A stretch of DNA of 58,234 nucleotides from HGM04593 sp045634085 (GCA_045634085.1 JAZQZM010000095.1:1-58234); one strand, 5' to 3'. Positions 9,667-18,425 are shown, counted from the first letter of the stretch. The notes: a model not told the origin generated them from the sequence alone. A program made the numbers and translations.

Positions 9667-10599
9667 GTGCAGGGTACAGTAATAAAGAGTTCGGGCAGTG
9701 TCTATGGCGTGCGCGCTACTGACGGCACACTTGTCGATTGCAGGGTAAAGGGTAACTTCCGCCTCAAGGGCATACGTAGTACCAACCCCGTTGCAGTGGG
9801 TGACCATGTGCTGTTCGATGTGCGCGAGGACGGTACAGCATATATTGTGGAGATACTTGAACGCCGCAACTACATTGTGCGCAAGGCATCGAACCTCTCG
9901 AAGCAGTCGCACATCCTTGCCGCCAACCTCGACCTCTGTTTCCTTGTGGTGACAGTAAGCCACCCGGTAACGGCAACTACATTCATCGACCGTTTTCTGG
10001 CGGCAGCCGAGGCATACCGCGTGCCGGTTGTACTTGTCTTCAACAAGACCGATATCTATAGCGATGCCGAGTGCGAGGAACTTGAATATCTCACTGCACT
10101 CTACGAGAGCATCGGGTACAAGTGCCTGCACACAAGCGCTGCCCAGAACAGCGGCATCGAGGCACTCAAGGAGATGATGCGTGGCAAGGTGTCATTGCTT
10201 GCCGGCAATTCCGGAGTGGGCAAATCGAGCCTTGTAAATGCCATAGCCCCGGATATCGCAGCCCGCGTGGGCGAGATATCAAAGACTCACGATACAGGTA
10301 TGCACACGACCACGTATACCGAGATGTTCGAGTTCATGCCCGAGAGTTATATCGTGGACACTCCGGGAGTCAAGGGCTTCGGAACCTTTGATATGGAGAT
10401 TGAGGAGATATCGCACTACTTTGTGGAGTTCTTCAAACTCTCCAAGGATTGCCGCTACGGAAACTGTACGCACACCCATGAACCCGGATGCGCTGTGCTT
10501 GAGGCACTCGAAGCCGGGCGTCTGGCGCCTTCGCGCTATCAGTCCTATCTGAGCATGCTCGAGGATAAGGATGAGGGTAAATACAGGGCTTCGGAATGA
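9667..10599 (+). CDS. rsgA: Ribosome small subunit-dependent GTPase A
   Basis: Circularly permuted GTPase that checks late 30S subunit assembly. It has an N-terminal OB domain (GTVIKSSGSVYGVRATDGTLVDC...). The G motifs come in permuted order: G4 FNKTD (about residue 122), G1 AGNSGVGKSS (about 181), G3 DTPGVKGFG (about 235). A C-terminal zinc knuckle is present (CRYGNCTHTHEPGC, Cys-Cys-His-Cys). The start is GTG at 9667, directly after frr. Length (310) is normal. Confidence 0.96.
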   Translation: MQGTVIKSSGSVYGVRATDGTLVDCRVKGNFRLKGIRSTNPVAVGDHVLFDVREDGTAYIVEILERRNYIVRKASNLSKQSHILAANLDLCFLVVTVSHPVTATTFIDRFLAAAEAYRVPVVLVFNKTDIYSDAECEELEYLTALYESIGYKCLHTSAAQNSGIEALKEMMRGKVSLLAGNSGVGKSSLVNAIAPDIAARVGEISKTHDTGMHTTTYTEMFEFMPESYIVDTPGVKGFGTFDMEIEEISHYFVEFFKLSKDCRYGNCTHTHEPGCAVLEALEAGRLAPSRYQSYLSMLEDKDEGKYRASE

Positions 10600-10612
10600 T
10601 ATAAACGAGCTT

Positions 10613-10726
10613 CACTAAAAAGGCTCTTTTGTCGTTACGCTTGCCTTCAAAATCCTCATTTACTTCAAGTAAACTCCGGTTTTGGAGTCTTCGCAAGCCT
10701 AAAAACAGCTCTTTTTATTCAAACCT
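10613..10726. repeat. Repeat family B, short form
   Basis: About 114 bp starting actaaaaaggctctttt and ending in ctctttttattcaaacctc, with an inner palindrome tttacttcaagtaaa. It shares its ends and order of blocks with the longer copies at 53205-53396 and 58090-58234 but lacks their central block of about 70 bp. It lies just downstream of rsgA. Confidence 0.7.
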
Positions 10727-10732
10727 CAATTA

Positions 10733-10770
10733 ACGAAAACAGGCTACGGAATTCCGTAGCCTGTTTTCGT
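10733..10770. terminator. Perfect 38-bp palindromic bidirectional terminator
   Basis: Arms of 19 nt (acgaaaacaggctacggaa and its exact complement) lie between rsgA and the 3' end of the capsule locus. Each strand ends in a T-rich arm, so it probably stops both the rsgA transcript and the capsule operon. Confidence 0.85.
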
Positions 10771-10784
10771 ATATCTGTACTATC

Positions 10785-11870
10785 TTAGTAAAGAGCCTCG
10801 TACTGGCCTGCAATCTTTTTCCAGGTATATTCCTCTTTGGCAAGTCTCTTCATTGGAGCACCGTCAAGGTCATTACTGTTTATCAGCTTGGTCAGTTCCT
10901 CGGCGTTGTTGTAATAATACGCCTGACCGAATGTCGTCTCGCGGTTGTATACAACATCATAGGCAAGTATCGGACACCCGAAGAACATTGCCTCAACAAG
11001 TGACGGGTTTGTGCCGCCGGCGCTGTGCCCGTGTATGTACATCCTGGCATTCTTTCGCAGCACGTAAAGTATCTCAAGGTCGTATATGCTGTCGGCAACG
11101 ACAATATTGGCATATTTGTCCTTGTACTCCTCCTTGAGCTTGCGGCTGTATCCGTTACGGTCCCAGTTGCCAATGAAAATCAGTTTCTCGTTGCTTTTTG
11201 CAAAAGTCTCCAGTGTTATGTGGCAATTGTTCTCCGGCTCAATTCGGCACACACTCATTGAATAGCCGTTACCCTCCAGACCATATGACTGCAGAATCTC
11301 TTTCTCGCGTTCAGGTTTTACATTCTTCAGTATTGCGTGGTCGCCACCGTATGTTATCAGTGTGGTGTCCTTTTTGTAGAGTTGCTTGGCATAGTCCTGT
11401 ATGCCCTTATTGTCGGTGATTATGACATCGGCATAGCGCACCGCCAAGGACTCCGATGTCTTCAGAACCTTGCGTACCCAGTTCTTCCATTTAGCACGGC
11501 GGTGCTCAAGGCCGTCAATGTTTACGATAATCCTGCTGCGGCACAGCAGCTTGAATACCGGCATGAAGATGCATCCCGAAACTCCAAGTATAAGTACGGC
11601 GTCGTAGCCTCTGAGGCATCTCAACATCGAGATTATATCATAGGGAATGCTGTGTGCACCGTTGGCGTGTAGTGGTATGTACTTGAGCCTTGCCCCATTG
11701 TACTCCTTGGCTTTTGATTTTATGTCCTTGCTGCTGCAGAATACGGTATACTGAACATTATCGGAACAGTTCTCTCCGATAATATTCTCAACAAGAGTCT
11801 CGAATCCTCCGTATTTTGCAGGTACTCCCTGCGTTCCTATTACAGCAACCTTCTTCATCAGTAATTTCAT
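10785..11870 (-). CDS. Glycosyltransferase family 4, DUF1972 type
   Basis: Cytoplasmic GT-B fold transferase, last gene of the capsule operon. The N-terminus KKVAVIGTQGVPAKYGGFETLVENI is the DUF1972 signature of rhamnosyltransferase-like GT4 enzymes. The donor-site motif reads GHSAGGTNPSLVEAMFFG, with Gly where the first Glu of the usual E-x7-E lies, as is common in this subgroup. The start at 11870 overlaps the stop of the preceding GT4 by an ATGA, which supports it over the ATG four codons later. Donor and acceptor sugars cannot be read from sequence. Confidence 0.88.
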   Translation of the reverse strand: MKLLMKKVAVIGTQGVPAKYGGFETLVENIIGENCSDNVQYTVFCSSKDIKSKAKEYNGARLKYIPLHANGAHSIPYDIISMLRCLRGYDAVLILGVSGCIFMPVFKLLCRSRIIVNIDGLEHRRAKWKNWVRKVLKTSESLAVRYADVIITDNKGIQDYAKQLYKKDTTLITYGGDHAILKNVKPEREKEILQSYGLEGNGYSMSVCRIEPENNCHITLETFAKSNEKLIFIGNWDRNGYSRKLKEEYKDKYANIVVADSIYDLEILYVLRKNARMYIHGHSAGGTNPSLVEAMFFGCPILAYDVVYNRETTFGQAYYYNNAEELTKLINSNDLDGAPMKRLAKEEYTWKKIAGQYEALY

Positions 11871-12955
11871 GCCAGCCCTGTCAGGACTTGCTCAATCATC
11901 TTCAGCGTTTCTCTCTCACTGAACTTGGCAGAGCATTTCTGTGCATTCTTTGCCAAAGTTATAAATAAATCTTCATCTGTAAAAATTTCTTCAACACATT
12001 GTGCTATTTCCCCGATATCCTGTACATCTATCCTGTATCCGTTTTTCCCGTCCTCAACCATCTCTGCAATACCTCCTACTGTGGGTACAATCACCGGCAG
12101 CCCGGCCGTCATTGCCTCGAGTGCCGTGAGCCCGAAGGTTTCGATGAAGAGTTCCTTGTTCGACAGATTCAGCACTAGCGAGGCCCTGTTATAGAACTGT
12201 GCCACATCGTTCTGTCTTGGATGAATGACCAGGTTACCAGGAACCTCAATTTTGCCCGCTTTAAGGTATGCCTCAATATTTGCGCTGTCCTCGTTAAGTA
12301 CCAGCTCAAATTTGAATTGCGGCAACCTGTGGGCCAGTACAATGAACTCGTCCGTGCCCTTGTATCTCTTCAGCGACCCCAGCATCAGCACACGCTTGTC
12401 GGCAAAAGCCCTTGTAGCATCCGGCTTAAGCCTTTGTGCGAATTCCTGCTGCAGGCTGTTGGGTATTGTTGTTACACGTCCGTTGTAACCGAGCTGCATC
12501 TTCTGGTATTCCGATACGCATATGACCTCATGTGCCAATCGTTTCATGAACCAGGCCAGCAGGCGGTAGAAACGGCTCTTGGCCTTAGCGTTTTCGTGAT
12601 AGTGGTACAGGACCTTTTTGCCCGTGAGGCGTCCCACAAGTGCCGGGCCCACAGGGAGTATTGTGTTTATGTAGAATACCACATCTCGCCTGAACGTGTA
12701 GCGTAGTGCAAACATTGAGATAAGAATCTGTATCCATGCGTAACGGAGTGTCCTTATCAGGATGTTCCTTGCAAAGCGGTAGTCATATTGTTCAAGGACG
12801 ATGTTCTCCAATCCTTTGAGCTCGTCCAGCACACCCCCGCGCGAGGTGTACAGCTTTATCTCGTGTCCGTTTGCAGCAAGACCCTTCAGCACCCCCTTCA
12901 GCACCTTGGGGCTCCCGCTGTAGTCATTGAACAGGTGAAAGCATACTATGTTCAT
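11867..12955 (-). CDS. Glycosyltransferase family 4
   Basis: GT-B transferase beginning MNIVCFHLFNDYSGSPKVLKG and ending in the donor-binding motif NKELFIETFGLTALEAMTAGLP. A longer in-frame reading from 13018 would add 21 residues (MAQAKRSDGGEYNQ...), but those are encoded largely by repeat copy A1, so I place the start at the ATG at 12955. It is coupled to the downstream DUF1972 transferase by an ATGA overlap. It lies immediately downstream of the repeat-DUF559-repeat unit, which now separates it from the APH-like kinase gene. Confidence 0.88.
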   Translation of the reverse strand: MNIVCFHLFNDYSGSPKVLKGVLKGLAANGHEIKLYTSRGGVLDELKGLENIVLEQYDYRFARNILIRTLRYAWIQILISMFALRYTFRRDVVFYINTILPVGPALVGRLTGKKVLYHYHENAKAKSRFYRLLAWFMKRLAHEVICVSEYQKMQLGYNGRVTTIPNSLQQEFAQRLKPDATRAFADKRVLMLGSLKRYKGTDEFIVLAHRLPQFKFELVLNEDSANIEAYLKAGKIEVPGNLVIHPRQNDVAQFYNRASLVLNLSNKELFIETFGLTALEAMTAGLPVIVPTVGGIAEMVEDGKNGYRIDVQDIGEIAQCVEEIFTDEDLFITLAKNAQKCSAKFSERETLKMIEQVLTGLA

Positions 12956-12985
12956 TTTTTTGTTTGATAAGTTTTCTTGGTTATA

Positions 12986-13115
12986 CTCCCCTCCGTCACT
13001 TCGCTTCGCTTGTGCCACCTCCCCTCTGTGAGTGGCGGAGCTTTTTGTGTCTTGTCTTTTTAAAGTTGCTCCACTCCTTTGGAGGGGAGCTGTCAGCTTG
13101 CTGACTGAGGGGAGG
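12986..13115. repeat. Repeat family A, copy A1 (130 bp)
   Basis: Begins ctcccctccgtcac and ends ctgactgaggggagg, so its own ends are roughly inverted. The right half (13068-13115) contains a gtcag/ctgac hairpin beside a ctcccctcc/ggagt hairpin. It is nearly identical to copy A2. Confidence 0.85.
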
Positions 13116-13116
13116 A

Positions 13117-13488
13117 CTAATATTCTTTATTTCCTATTGCTTTGTGTCCTAATTCATTTTTTATAATATCCATAACTCCTTGCAGGTTATCCCATATGAG
13201 TCTGTTTTCAAATCGAATGACTCTTATCCCTTTACTATTTAAGAATTTAGTTCTGATATCATCTTCTCTTGAGCCATGGAATGTATAGTGACTTTGTCCG
13301 TCAAGTTCAATACATAATTTTGCACTTGCGCAATAAAAGTCCAAAATATATGGTTCTATCGGATGTTGTTTTCTCCACTTGCTTCCATTAAGCTTATGCG
13401 ATTTCAGTTGAGTCCACAATACTGCTTCTTCAGGAGTTAAACATCTTCTTAACTCTTTACTCTTTAATAAAGTTTCTTTTGTATTCAT
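13117..13488 (-). CDS. DUF559 (Vsr-like) endonuclease domain protein
   Basis: 123-residue protein of the DUF559 family, predicted to share the PD-(D/E)xK fold with very-short-patch repair endonucleases. The visible core is LRRCLTPEEAVLWTQLKSHKL, then YILDFYCASAKLCIELDGQSHY (Asp, then Glu-x-Asp as the likely metal-binding residues) and KGIRVIRFENRLIWDNL. Length is normal, so it looks intact. It has no link to polysaccharide synthesis and interrupts the capsule operon. It is enclosed by two 130-bp repeats with 1 and 11 bp to spare. Its base composition is more A/T-rich than the neighbouring glycosyltransferase genes. Whether it cuts DNA, and what it cuts, is unknown. Confidence 0.85.
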   Translation of the reverse strand: MNTKETLLKSKELRRCLTPEEAVLWTQLKSHKLNGSKWRKQHPIEPYILDFYCASAKLCIELDGQSHYTFHGSREDDIRTKFLNSKGIRVIRFENRLIWDNLQGVMDIIKNELGHKAIGNKEY

Positions 13489-13499
13489 TTCTTAGTAGA

Positions 13500-13629
13500 C
13501 TCCCCTCCGTCACTTCGCTTTGCTTGTGCCACCTCCCCTCTGTGAGTGGCGGAGCTTTTTGTGTCTTGTCTTTTTAAAGCTGCTCCACTCCTTTGGAGGG
13601 GAGCTGTCAGTTTGCTGACTGAGGGGAGG
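13500..13629. repeat. Repeat family A, copy A2 (130 bp)
   Basis: Direct repeat of A1 lying just upstream of the DUF559 start. The three differences from A1 are single transitions. A reading frame through it (MGQAAGIYY...AQAKRSDGGE) is repeat-derived and not annotated as a gene. Confidence 0.85.
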
Positions 13630-13639
13630 CTGAGACTTG

Positions 13640-14779
13640 TCAGTTTAACTTTTGTGTAGAGATAATAAATTCCAGCAGCTTGCCCCATAGCAGGAACGGT
13701 GCTGCGGCATTGCCCGTGACCTTGCCACCCTCGCGCATTGTAAAGCGCGAAATCACATCAAGCAGATACATTGCATAAATCTCCTTGTCAATCCATTTGC
13801 CGGCATCGCTTTCTATGTATGCTGCAATCTCATCCATCCCCCAATGCTTTTCAAACACCGCAGTCTGTATGAAGAAATGGTAACGGTCAAGCCCCGCCGG
13901 GTAACTCAAGGCTGCATATTCAAAGTCAAAGACAAAAAGCCGCCCCTTCTCCACGAACATATTCCACGGGGTGAAATCGCCATGACAGGCACAGAACTCA
14001 ACCTTCCTGTCGCGGAATCTTGAAAGAACCATTGCTGTTGCGGATGCTACAGCCATCCTGTCAATGTCTGCAGGCAGCCACTCCAGGTGCTCTTGTAGTG
14101 CGGTTAGTGTCCTGTAATAGTCGCTCTCCTCAAATGGAAGTATAACCTTTGTCTTTTCCTGCATCAGTGACAGGAACCTTTCCTGTAGCACTCCCCATTC
14201 GTGTACAACCTTTGATGCACCGGTCTTTACAGTGCTCTGCACGAATATATGTGTGCCATTGCATAACGTGCCACAATACAGTGCGTGTGGAATATCTGTA
14301 ACACCTTTGTCGGCAAGACACTCCAAAATGGATGCCTCTCTCTCAAACAGTGCCTTTATCTCGCAACTGTCACTCATTTTGCAGTAACCAAGGATACGTT
14401 TCCCCAGGCTCAACTGCATAGTTATTTTCTGGTGTACCGATGGCGTTCCTTCGAATATCGAAAACTCAATATCCTGCACGCCAAACACCTTGCACAACAA
14501 ACTGTGCAGTTCGCTGTTTAGGTGGCAGTTTATACTATTGGCATGTATGACCTTGCGAACCGGTGGCAACCAATGCAGGCGAGGCAATAGGGCCTTTACC
14601 AGTTTGCCTTTCGTCCCGCTTGGCTGGTACAAGTTCAGTGCCGTGCGCATGTAGTGCGCCGGCACAATCCAGTATTTGCCGTCGGCATTCCCAAAGCGGT
14701 AGAACCTCTCACCGTCGGTAAAATCGAGTATGTTATTGAGAGTGGTCATTAATGTTTTATATTCTTTATTACCCATCAA
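13640..14779 (-). CDS. APH-like phosphotransferase (sugar or lipid kinase-like)
   Basis: 379-residue member of the aminoglycoside phosphotransferase/choline kinase-like fold. The catalytic motif is CHGDFTPWNMF (HGDxxxxN), followed by VFDFEYAAL, where the metal-binding Asp lies. In a capsule locus it may phosphorylate a sugar or lipid intermediate; this is inference. The start is uncertain. The ATG at 14779 gives MMGNKEYKTL, whose GNKEY matches the last residues of the DUF559 protein and may be repeat-border sequence. The ATG at 14749 (MTTLNNILDF) may be the original start. Confidence 0.8.
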   Translation of the reverse strand: MMGNKEYKTLMTTLNNILDFTDGERFYRFGNADGKYWIVPAHYMRTALNLYQPSGTKGKLVKALLPRLHWLPPVRKVIHANSINCHLNSELHSLLCKVFGVQDIEFSIFEGTPSVHQKITMQLSLGKRILGYCKMSDSCEIKALFEREASILECLADKGVTDIPHALYCGTLCNGTHIFVQSTVKTGASKVVHEWGVLQERFLSLMQEKTKVILPFEESDYYRTLTALQEHLEWLPADIDRMAVASATAMVLSRFRDRKVEFCACHGDFTPWNMFVEKGRLFVFDFEYAALSYPAGLDRYHFFIQTAVFEKHWGMDEIAAYIESDAGKWIDKEIYAMYLLDVISRFTMREGGKVTGNAAAPFLLWGKLLEFIISTQKLN

Positions 14780-15124
14780 TCCTGCTGACGGTTCCCCTAA
14801 AGAGGAGTAATTTGTGGAGGGGCCTTTTCTTGTTTTGAATTCTGGAATTCAAAGACCGGCGGGGTATGTTTGTTATTTCAGTTTTAACCCCCTCCGAGGC
14901 ACAGCCTCTCGTCCCCCTTGAAGAGGGACAATTTATTGGTTGTTTGTGCTTTTAATTCCTCCCCTGTAGGGGATTGTCGTAGACCGGTGGGGTATGTTTG
15001 TTATTTCAGTTTTAACCCCCTCCGAGGCTCAGCCTCTCGTCCCCCTTGAAGAGGGACAATTTTTTGGTTGTTTGTGTTTTTAATTCCTCCCCTGTAGGGG
15101 AGGTGGTCGTAGACCAGAGGGGTA
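14780..15124. repeat. Repeat-filled gap with a 128/130-bp tandem duplication
   Basis: This gap holds no gene. Two tandem copies of a family A-related unit occupy 14861-14988 (128 bp) and 14989-15118 (130 bp), each starting ggggtatgtttgttatttc. A degenerate piece occupies about 14785-14860. Each unit contains gaggc/gcctc, gtccccctt/aagagggac and, in the second, cctcccc/ggggagg hairpins. The array ends 6 bp before the stop codon of the next gene upstream. Confidence 0.85.
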
Positions 15125-16366
15125 TTATTTATTTCTTGTTTCCAGTTTCTTCATCAGCAGTTCCTTGAACTCCTCTCCGCGGGCTTGCCATGTAAACTTA
15201 GTGCCGGCGTTCTTTGCTTTTTCACCTATCGTCTTGCGTTCGCCGGCATCTGTCATTCGCACCATTGCGGCTGCCAAATTCGCAATCACCTCCTCGCGCC
15301 CAGTGCGTGGGATAACGACGGCATAGTCGTTGGAGAAATAGCGTGTGTAGCCTGTCGTGTCAAGGCATATAAGCGGTTTGCCCAAAGCCATGGAGTCGAA
15401 CGAAACTGTAACAGCGCCCTCTTTCAACGATGCATTCACAACCACATCGCTTGCCGCAAGCAGGCGCCAATATTCATCCATTGGCACGTTGCCGGTAAAT
15501 GTCACCAGCCCTTCAACGCCCATACTTTTTGCTATAGACTCAAGGCGTTCCTTGTCTGCTCCCTTGCCCACAATGCTCAGGTGCATGTTGCTGTTTCCCT
15601 TTGCCGCGCGTGCAAAACTCTCGATTACAAGGTCGAACCCTCGCCATGCATCAAGGCGGCCCACAGTGATGAACTTGACGGTGTTGCTGTTTTTGCACTC
15701 TGTTGCCTGCTGTGTAGACTGTTTTTCAACAGCAACATCGGTAAACAGCACGGCCTTGTCTTTATTCTTCAGTGGCAGCATGTCGCGTGTTATCCCGGTC
15801 TTGCATAGTATAAGGTCTGCGTTGCGGCAATGTCTCTTCAGTCCACAGTTCAGTGGCAATGTCTTTATCGCCAAGCGGCGCACCCATTCAACCATGCGGC
15901 TTTTGCGTGCGTAGTGGTTGCTGTACTCTGCCGGGATAGTTTCAAGGCCACCAACCGGGCCCCACACGAAAAACTGCTTTTGGCCGTATGAACTTACCTT
16001 CCACAGCACGTTGCCGTATGTCAGGTGATGGAAAACCTTGATGTCGTTCTCTCGCATCGTGCGCTTTACAATGCGGTTTGTGCAGTACTGCCATATATTG
16101 TAGTATGTGCGTACGCCGCGCAAGCCCTTTTTCCAGAACCGCGCCCACTTGGGCAGGTCAAAGTAAAGAAACTGTATGCCACTGAACTCGGGATGCGCGG
16201 CAATCCACGGTTCAATGGTTCCGCGGTTGCTCTCACGTGTGAGCACCCACAGCTCAAAGTGCTTCGACATCTCGAGCACCCAGTGCCAGCCCACTCCAAT
16301 CTCGCTACCGAGCCCCGGCTCGCATGCGTATGCTGAGACGAATATTCTTAGTCTTTCAATTGACAT
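15125..16366 (-). CDS. Glycosyltransferase family 4
   Basis: 413-residue GT-B transferase. The N-terminal text IFVSAYACEPGLGSEIGVGWHW is typical of a GT4 subgroup found in capsule and LPS loci. The donor-site motif is NASLKEGAVTVSFDSMALGKP, with Asp in place of the second Glu of E-x7-E. The start overlaps the upstream acyltransferase gene by 11 bp, so expression is probably coupled. Its stop is followed directly by the tandem repeat array. Confidence 0.88.
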   Translation of the reverse strand: MSIERLRIFVSAYACEPGLGSEIGVGWHWVLEMSKHFELWVLTRESNRGTIEPWIAAHPEFSGIQFLYFDLPKWARFWKKGLRGVRTYYNIWQYCTNRIVKRTMRENDIKVFHHLTYGNVLWKVSSYGQKQFFVWGPVGGLETIPAEYSNHYARKSRMVEWVRRLAIKTLPLNCGLKRHCRNADLILCKTGITRDMLPLKNKDKAVLFTDVAVEKQSTQQATECKNSNTVKFITVGRLDAWRGFDLVIESFARAAKGNSNMHLSIVGKGADKERLESIAKSMGVEGLVTFTGNVPMDEYWRLLAASDVVVNASLKEGAVTVSFDSMALGKPLICLDTTGYTRYFSNDYAVVIPRTGREEVIANLAAAMVRMTDAGERKTIGEKAKNAGTKFTWQARGEEFKELLMKKLETRNK

Positions 16367-17357
16367 TCTTTACTCTTTTTTGCGGTAGTTTAATCAAATC
16401 CTTCTGTGCCACGAACCAAGGGATAAGTTTCTTGCATACAGGGATGCATAGTGCCGACAACAGTAGCGTTATTATGGCAATGCTCCAGTTGCTACTCAGC
16501 AGTTCAATTCCGGTCTTTGGCAACAGCACCATCAACGGGCGGTATATCATGTGGTGAACACAAAGCAATATAATTGAGTAACGGCCCACATAAGACACGA
16601 ACGGAATATGCTTTATTGTCTTGCACAAGAATAGTACGGCCAGTACAGATGTAATGCTTATAAGGTATGTGCTCCAACCTTCAAGTCCGTTATAGTGCAG
16701 TGATAAACGGTAGTCCGTAGTCCTTGTGAGTACAAAGGCTACAGCCCAGAATAGCGCAGCGAATATAAGATTGTACCTGTCTAATCTGTTGGGGTATAGT
16801 ATCTCGCTTTTCTTAAGATAATAGCCGAATGCAAAGAATGGCAATGCAGTAAATGCCACGTCAATGAACATCGGGAAGAAAACTTCTTTTGCTCCAAGAA
16901 ACCAACCAATGAAACCAAGCAGTGCAACCAGAACTATCCGCAGCCAATCCTTCTTTACATTCAAGGTGATTTGGCTGAAGATTATATTGCACCAGAAGAG
17001 GCACAACAAAAACCAAATTGGTCCGTTGAAGAACTGTCTGTTGTTGAATAAGTCAAGAATGCCACCAGCATCAGTCACCAATAGTTGAGGGGCAAGGAAC
17101 TTTATTCCGTAAAAGGCTGCACACCCCACAAGGTAGAAGAAAAGGAATGGTATCAGTATCTTGTTAGTTTTCTTGATTAAGAAATTGTAACCCCCACCAT
17201 AGTCCTTGAAGAAGAGTCCCGATAATATGAAGTATAGTGGCATTCTCACTATCTCAAGGCCCGGAATGTTGAATGGCGCACCGCAATGGCCGACAACAAC
17301 CAGTATTATGCATATGCCTTTTGCCAGGTCAATGAATTCAATTCTTTTTTGTGACAT
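16356..17357 (-). CDS. Acyltransferase family 3 membrane protein
   Basis: 333-residue multi-pass protein of the acyltransferase-3 family, which transfers acetyl or other acyl groups to sugars. The conserved start is RIEFIDLAKGICIILVVVGHCGAPF, with the family His near residue 23. About ten hydrophobic segments follow. It resembles the fucose 4-O-acetylase-like branch. In this locus it most likely O-acylates the repeat unit. It lies 6 bp downstream of a GT2 gene. Confidence 0.88.
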   Translation of the reverse strand: MSQKRIEFIDLAKGICIILVVVGHCGAPFNIPGLEIVRMPLYFILSGLFFKDYGGGYNFLIKKTNKILIPFLFFYLVGCAAFYGIKFLAPQLLVTDAGGILDLFNNRQFFNGPIWFLLCLFWCNIIFSQITLNVKKDWLRIVLVALLGFIGWFLGAKEVFFPMFIDVAFTALPFFAFGYYLKKSEILYPNRLDRYNLIFAALFWAVAFVLTRTTDYRLSLHYNGLEGWSTYLISITSVLAVLFLCKTIKHIPFVSYVGRYSIILLCVHHMIYRPLMVLLPKTGIELLSSNWSIAIITLLLSALCIPVCKKLIPWFVAQKDLIKLPQKRVKNVN

Positions 17358-17363
17358 GAACTA

Positions 17364-18374
17364 TTATTTGTATTTTATTATTCGATATAATTGCATACAT
17401 AGTTTACCAAATGGAGAAATAACATTTGTTATAAATGCAAATGATTTTGGATACTTTTGTGCTGTCTTTATTATTAAACCTTTGTTGAAACTAATGTCTT
17501 GTATGTTTTCAACAATATTTTTTGCTTTGGTCTCAATTGTATCATAGAAGAAAAAATAACATCTTATGGGTTGGTAGCAGTTTCTTTCCATAAGCCATCT
17601 CAAGTAATTTATTACGGATGCGTTTGAGTCTTTGAATGTTGTATCAATCATTTTATTCATTCTCTTTGTCAATCTTAATGAACTGTATATGATTTCTTTA
17701 GAATGATAAGCACTCATTGTTGTTGAAATGCTTGATTTGTTATAATGAATCATTAAGATAGGTTGGTATTGTGTGCGCGTTGCATGGTGTGTGAGTCTGT
17801 GTACCCAATCAACATCTTCAATTCTTTCTTTTTCTATAAAGAATAAGTCTTTTTCAATTATTAGAGACTTTAGGAATATGAATTTCCAAGGTGCATAAGG
17901 AATTGAGTTCCTTTCTATTTGCTCGTCTCCTGTCATAATTTCTCGGTGCTTGAAATTATGTTGTAGTTTGTCACTCTCCATGCCTGGATATTGATATGCA
18001 CAGTCTACTATTAAAATCTCAAGGTTGTTTTTACAAAGATGATTGTATGTAGTAGTGATACTTTCTTTGTGGAAATAATCATCTTGGTCAATTAGCACAA
18101 TATATTTGCCTTTGGCAGTCTTTATACCTCTATTTCTGCTGCCACCTTGACGAATGTTCTCTTCGTTTTCTAAAACCACAAGATTCTTATGCTGTTTCCT
18201 TAGACTCCTAAGCCATTGGCGGGTATCATCAGTGCTGCAATCATCAACACAAATAACTTCATATAGATTTTCTTCTATAGATTGAGACCAAATGCTCTCT
18301 AAACATTTTTGTAGACTATTTGTTATTCCATTATACACAGGAATAATAATAGAAAAAAATATATCGTCTTGCAT
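17364..18374 (-). CDS. Glycosyltransferase family 2
   Basis: 336-residue GT-A transferase. FFSIIIPVYNG at the N-terminus, CVDDCSTDDT near residue 43 and LIDQDDYF near residue 93 (the DxD-like metal site) mark the family. The C-terminal part is Lys/Ile-rich and the gene is noticeably A/T-rich compared with the acyltransferase and GT4 genes downstream, which suggests a separate origin of this block (17.4-19.4 kb). Confidence 0.88.
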   Translation of the reverse strand: MQDDIFFSIIIPVYNGITNSLQKCLESIWSQSIEENLYEVICVDDCSTDDTRQWLRSLRKQHKNLVVLENEENIRQGGSRNRGIKTAKGKYIVLIDQDDYFHKESITTTYNHLCKNNLEILIVDCAYQYPGMESDKLQHNFKHREIMTGDEQIERNSIPYAPWKFIFLKSLIIEKDLFFIEKERIEDVDWVHRLTHHATRTQYQPILMIHYNKSSISTTMSAYHSKEIIYSSLRLTKRMNKMIDTTFKDSNASVINYLRWLMERNCYQPIRCYFFFYDTIETKAKNIVENIQDISFNKGLIIKTAQKYPKSFAFITNVISPFGKLCMQLYRIIKYK

Positions 18375-18425
18375 GTTTATATTGTTTTAATTTTTCTGGC
18401 GATTTGCTTACGAAAGTGTTCTTTA

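Larger units (their letters stand above)
12986..13629. mobile_element. Candidate repeat-DUF559-repeat mobile unit
   Basis: A 644-bp unit made of two 130-bp direct repeats (12986-13115 and 13500-13629, 3 mismatches by my alignment) with a 372-bp DUF559 endonuclease gene between them. The gene stop is 1 bp from one repeat and its start codon is 11 bp from the other. No transposase, integrase or clear target duplication is seen. The mobile nature is inferred from this tight arrangement and from related repeat copies elsewhere in the locus. Confidence 0.45.

Noticed and set aside
10433..10696. Minus-strand frame downstream of rsgA
   Set aside because: It overlaps rsgA and the family B repeat and shows no domain; it is a chance frame.
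12956..13018. N-terminal extension MAQAKRSDGGE of the GT4 at 11867
   Set aside because: It is encoded largely by repeat copy A1, and the same residues occur in a repeat-derived frame at A2; the family start is the ATG at 12955.
13485..13688. Small minus-strand frame of 67 codons
   Set aside because: It is mostly repeat A2 sequence joined to the end of the kinase gene, with no independent support.
14861..15118. Possible CRISPR array
   Set aside because: The units are 128-130 bp, head to tail, with only two copies and no spacer-like variable segments; no cas genes are present.
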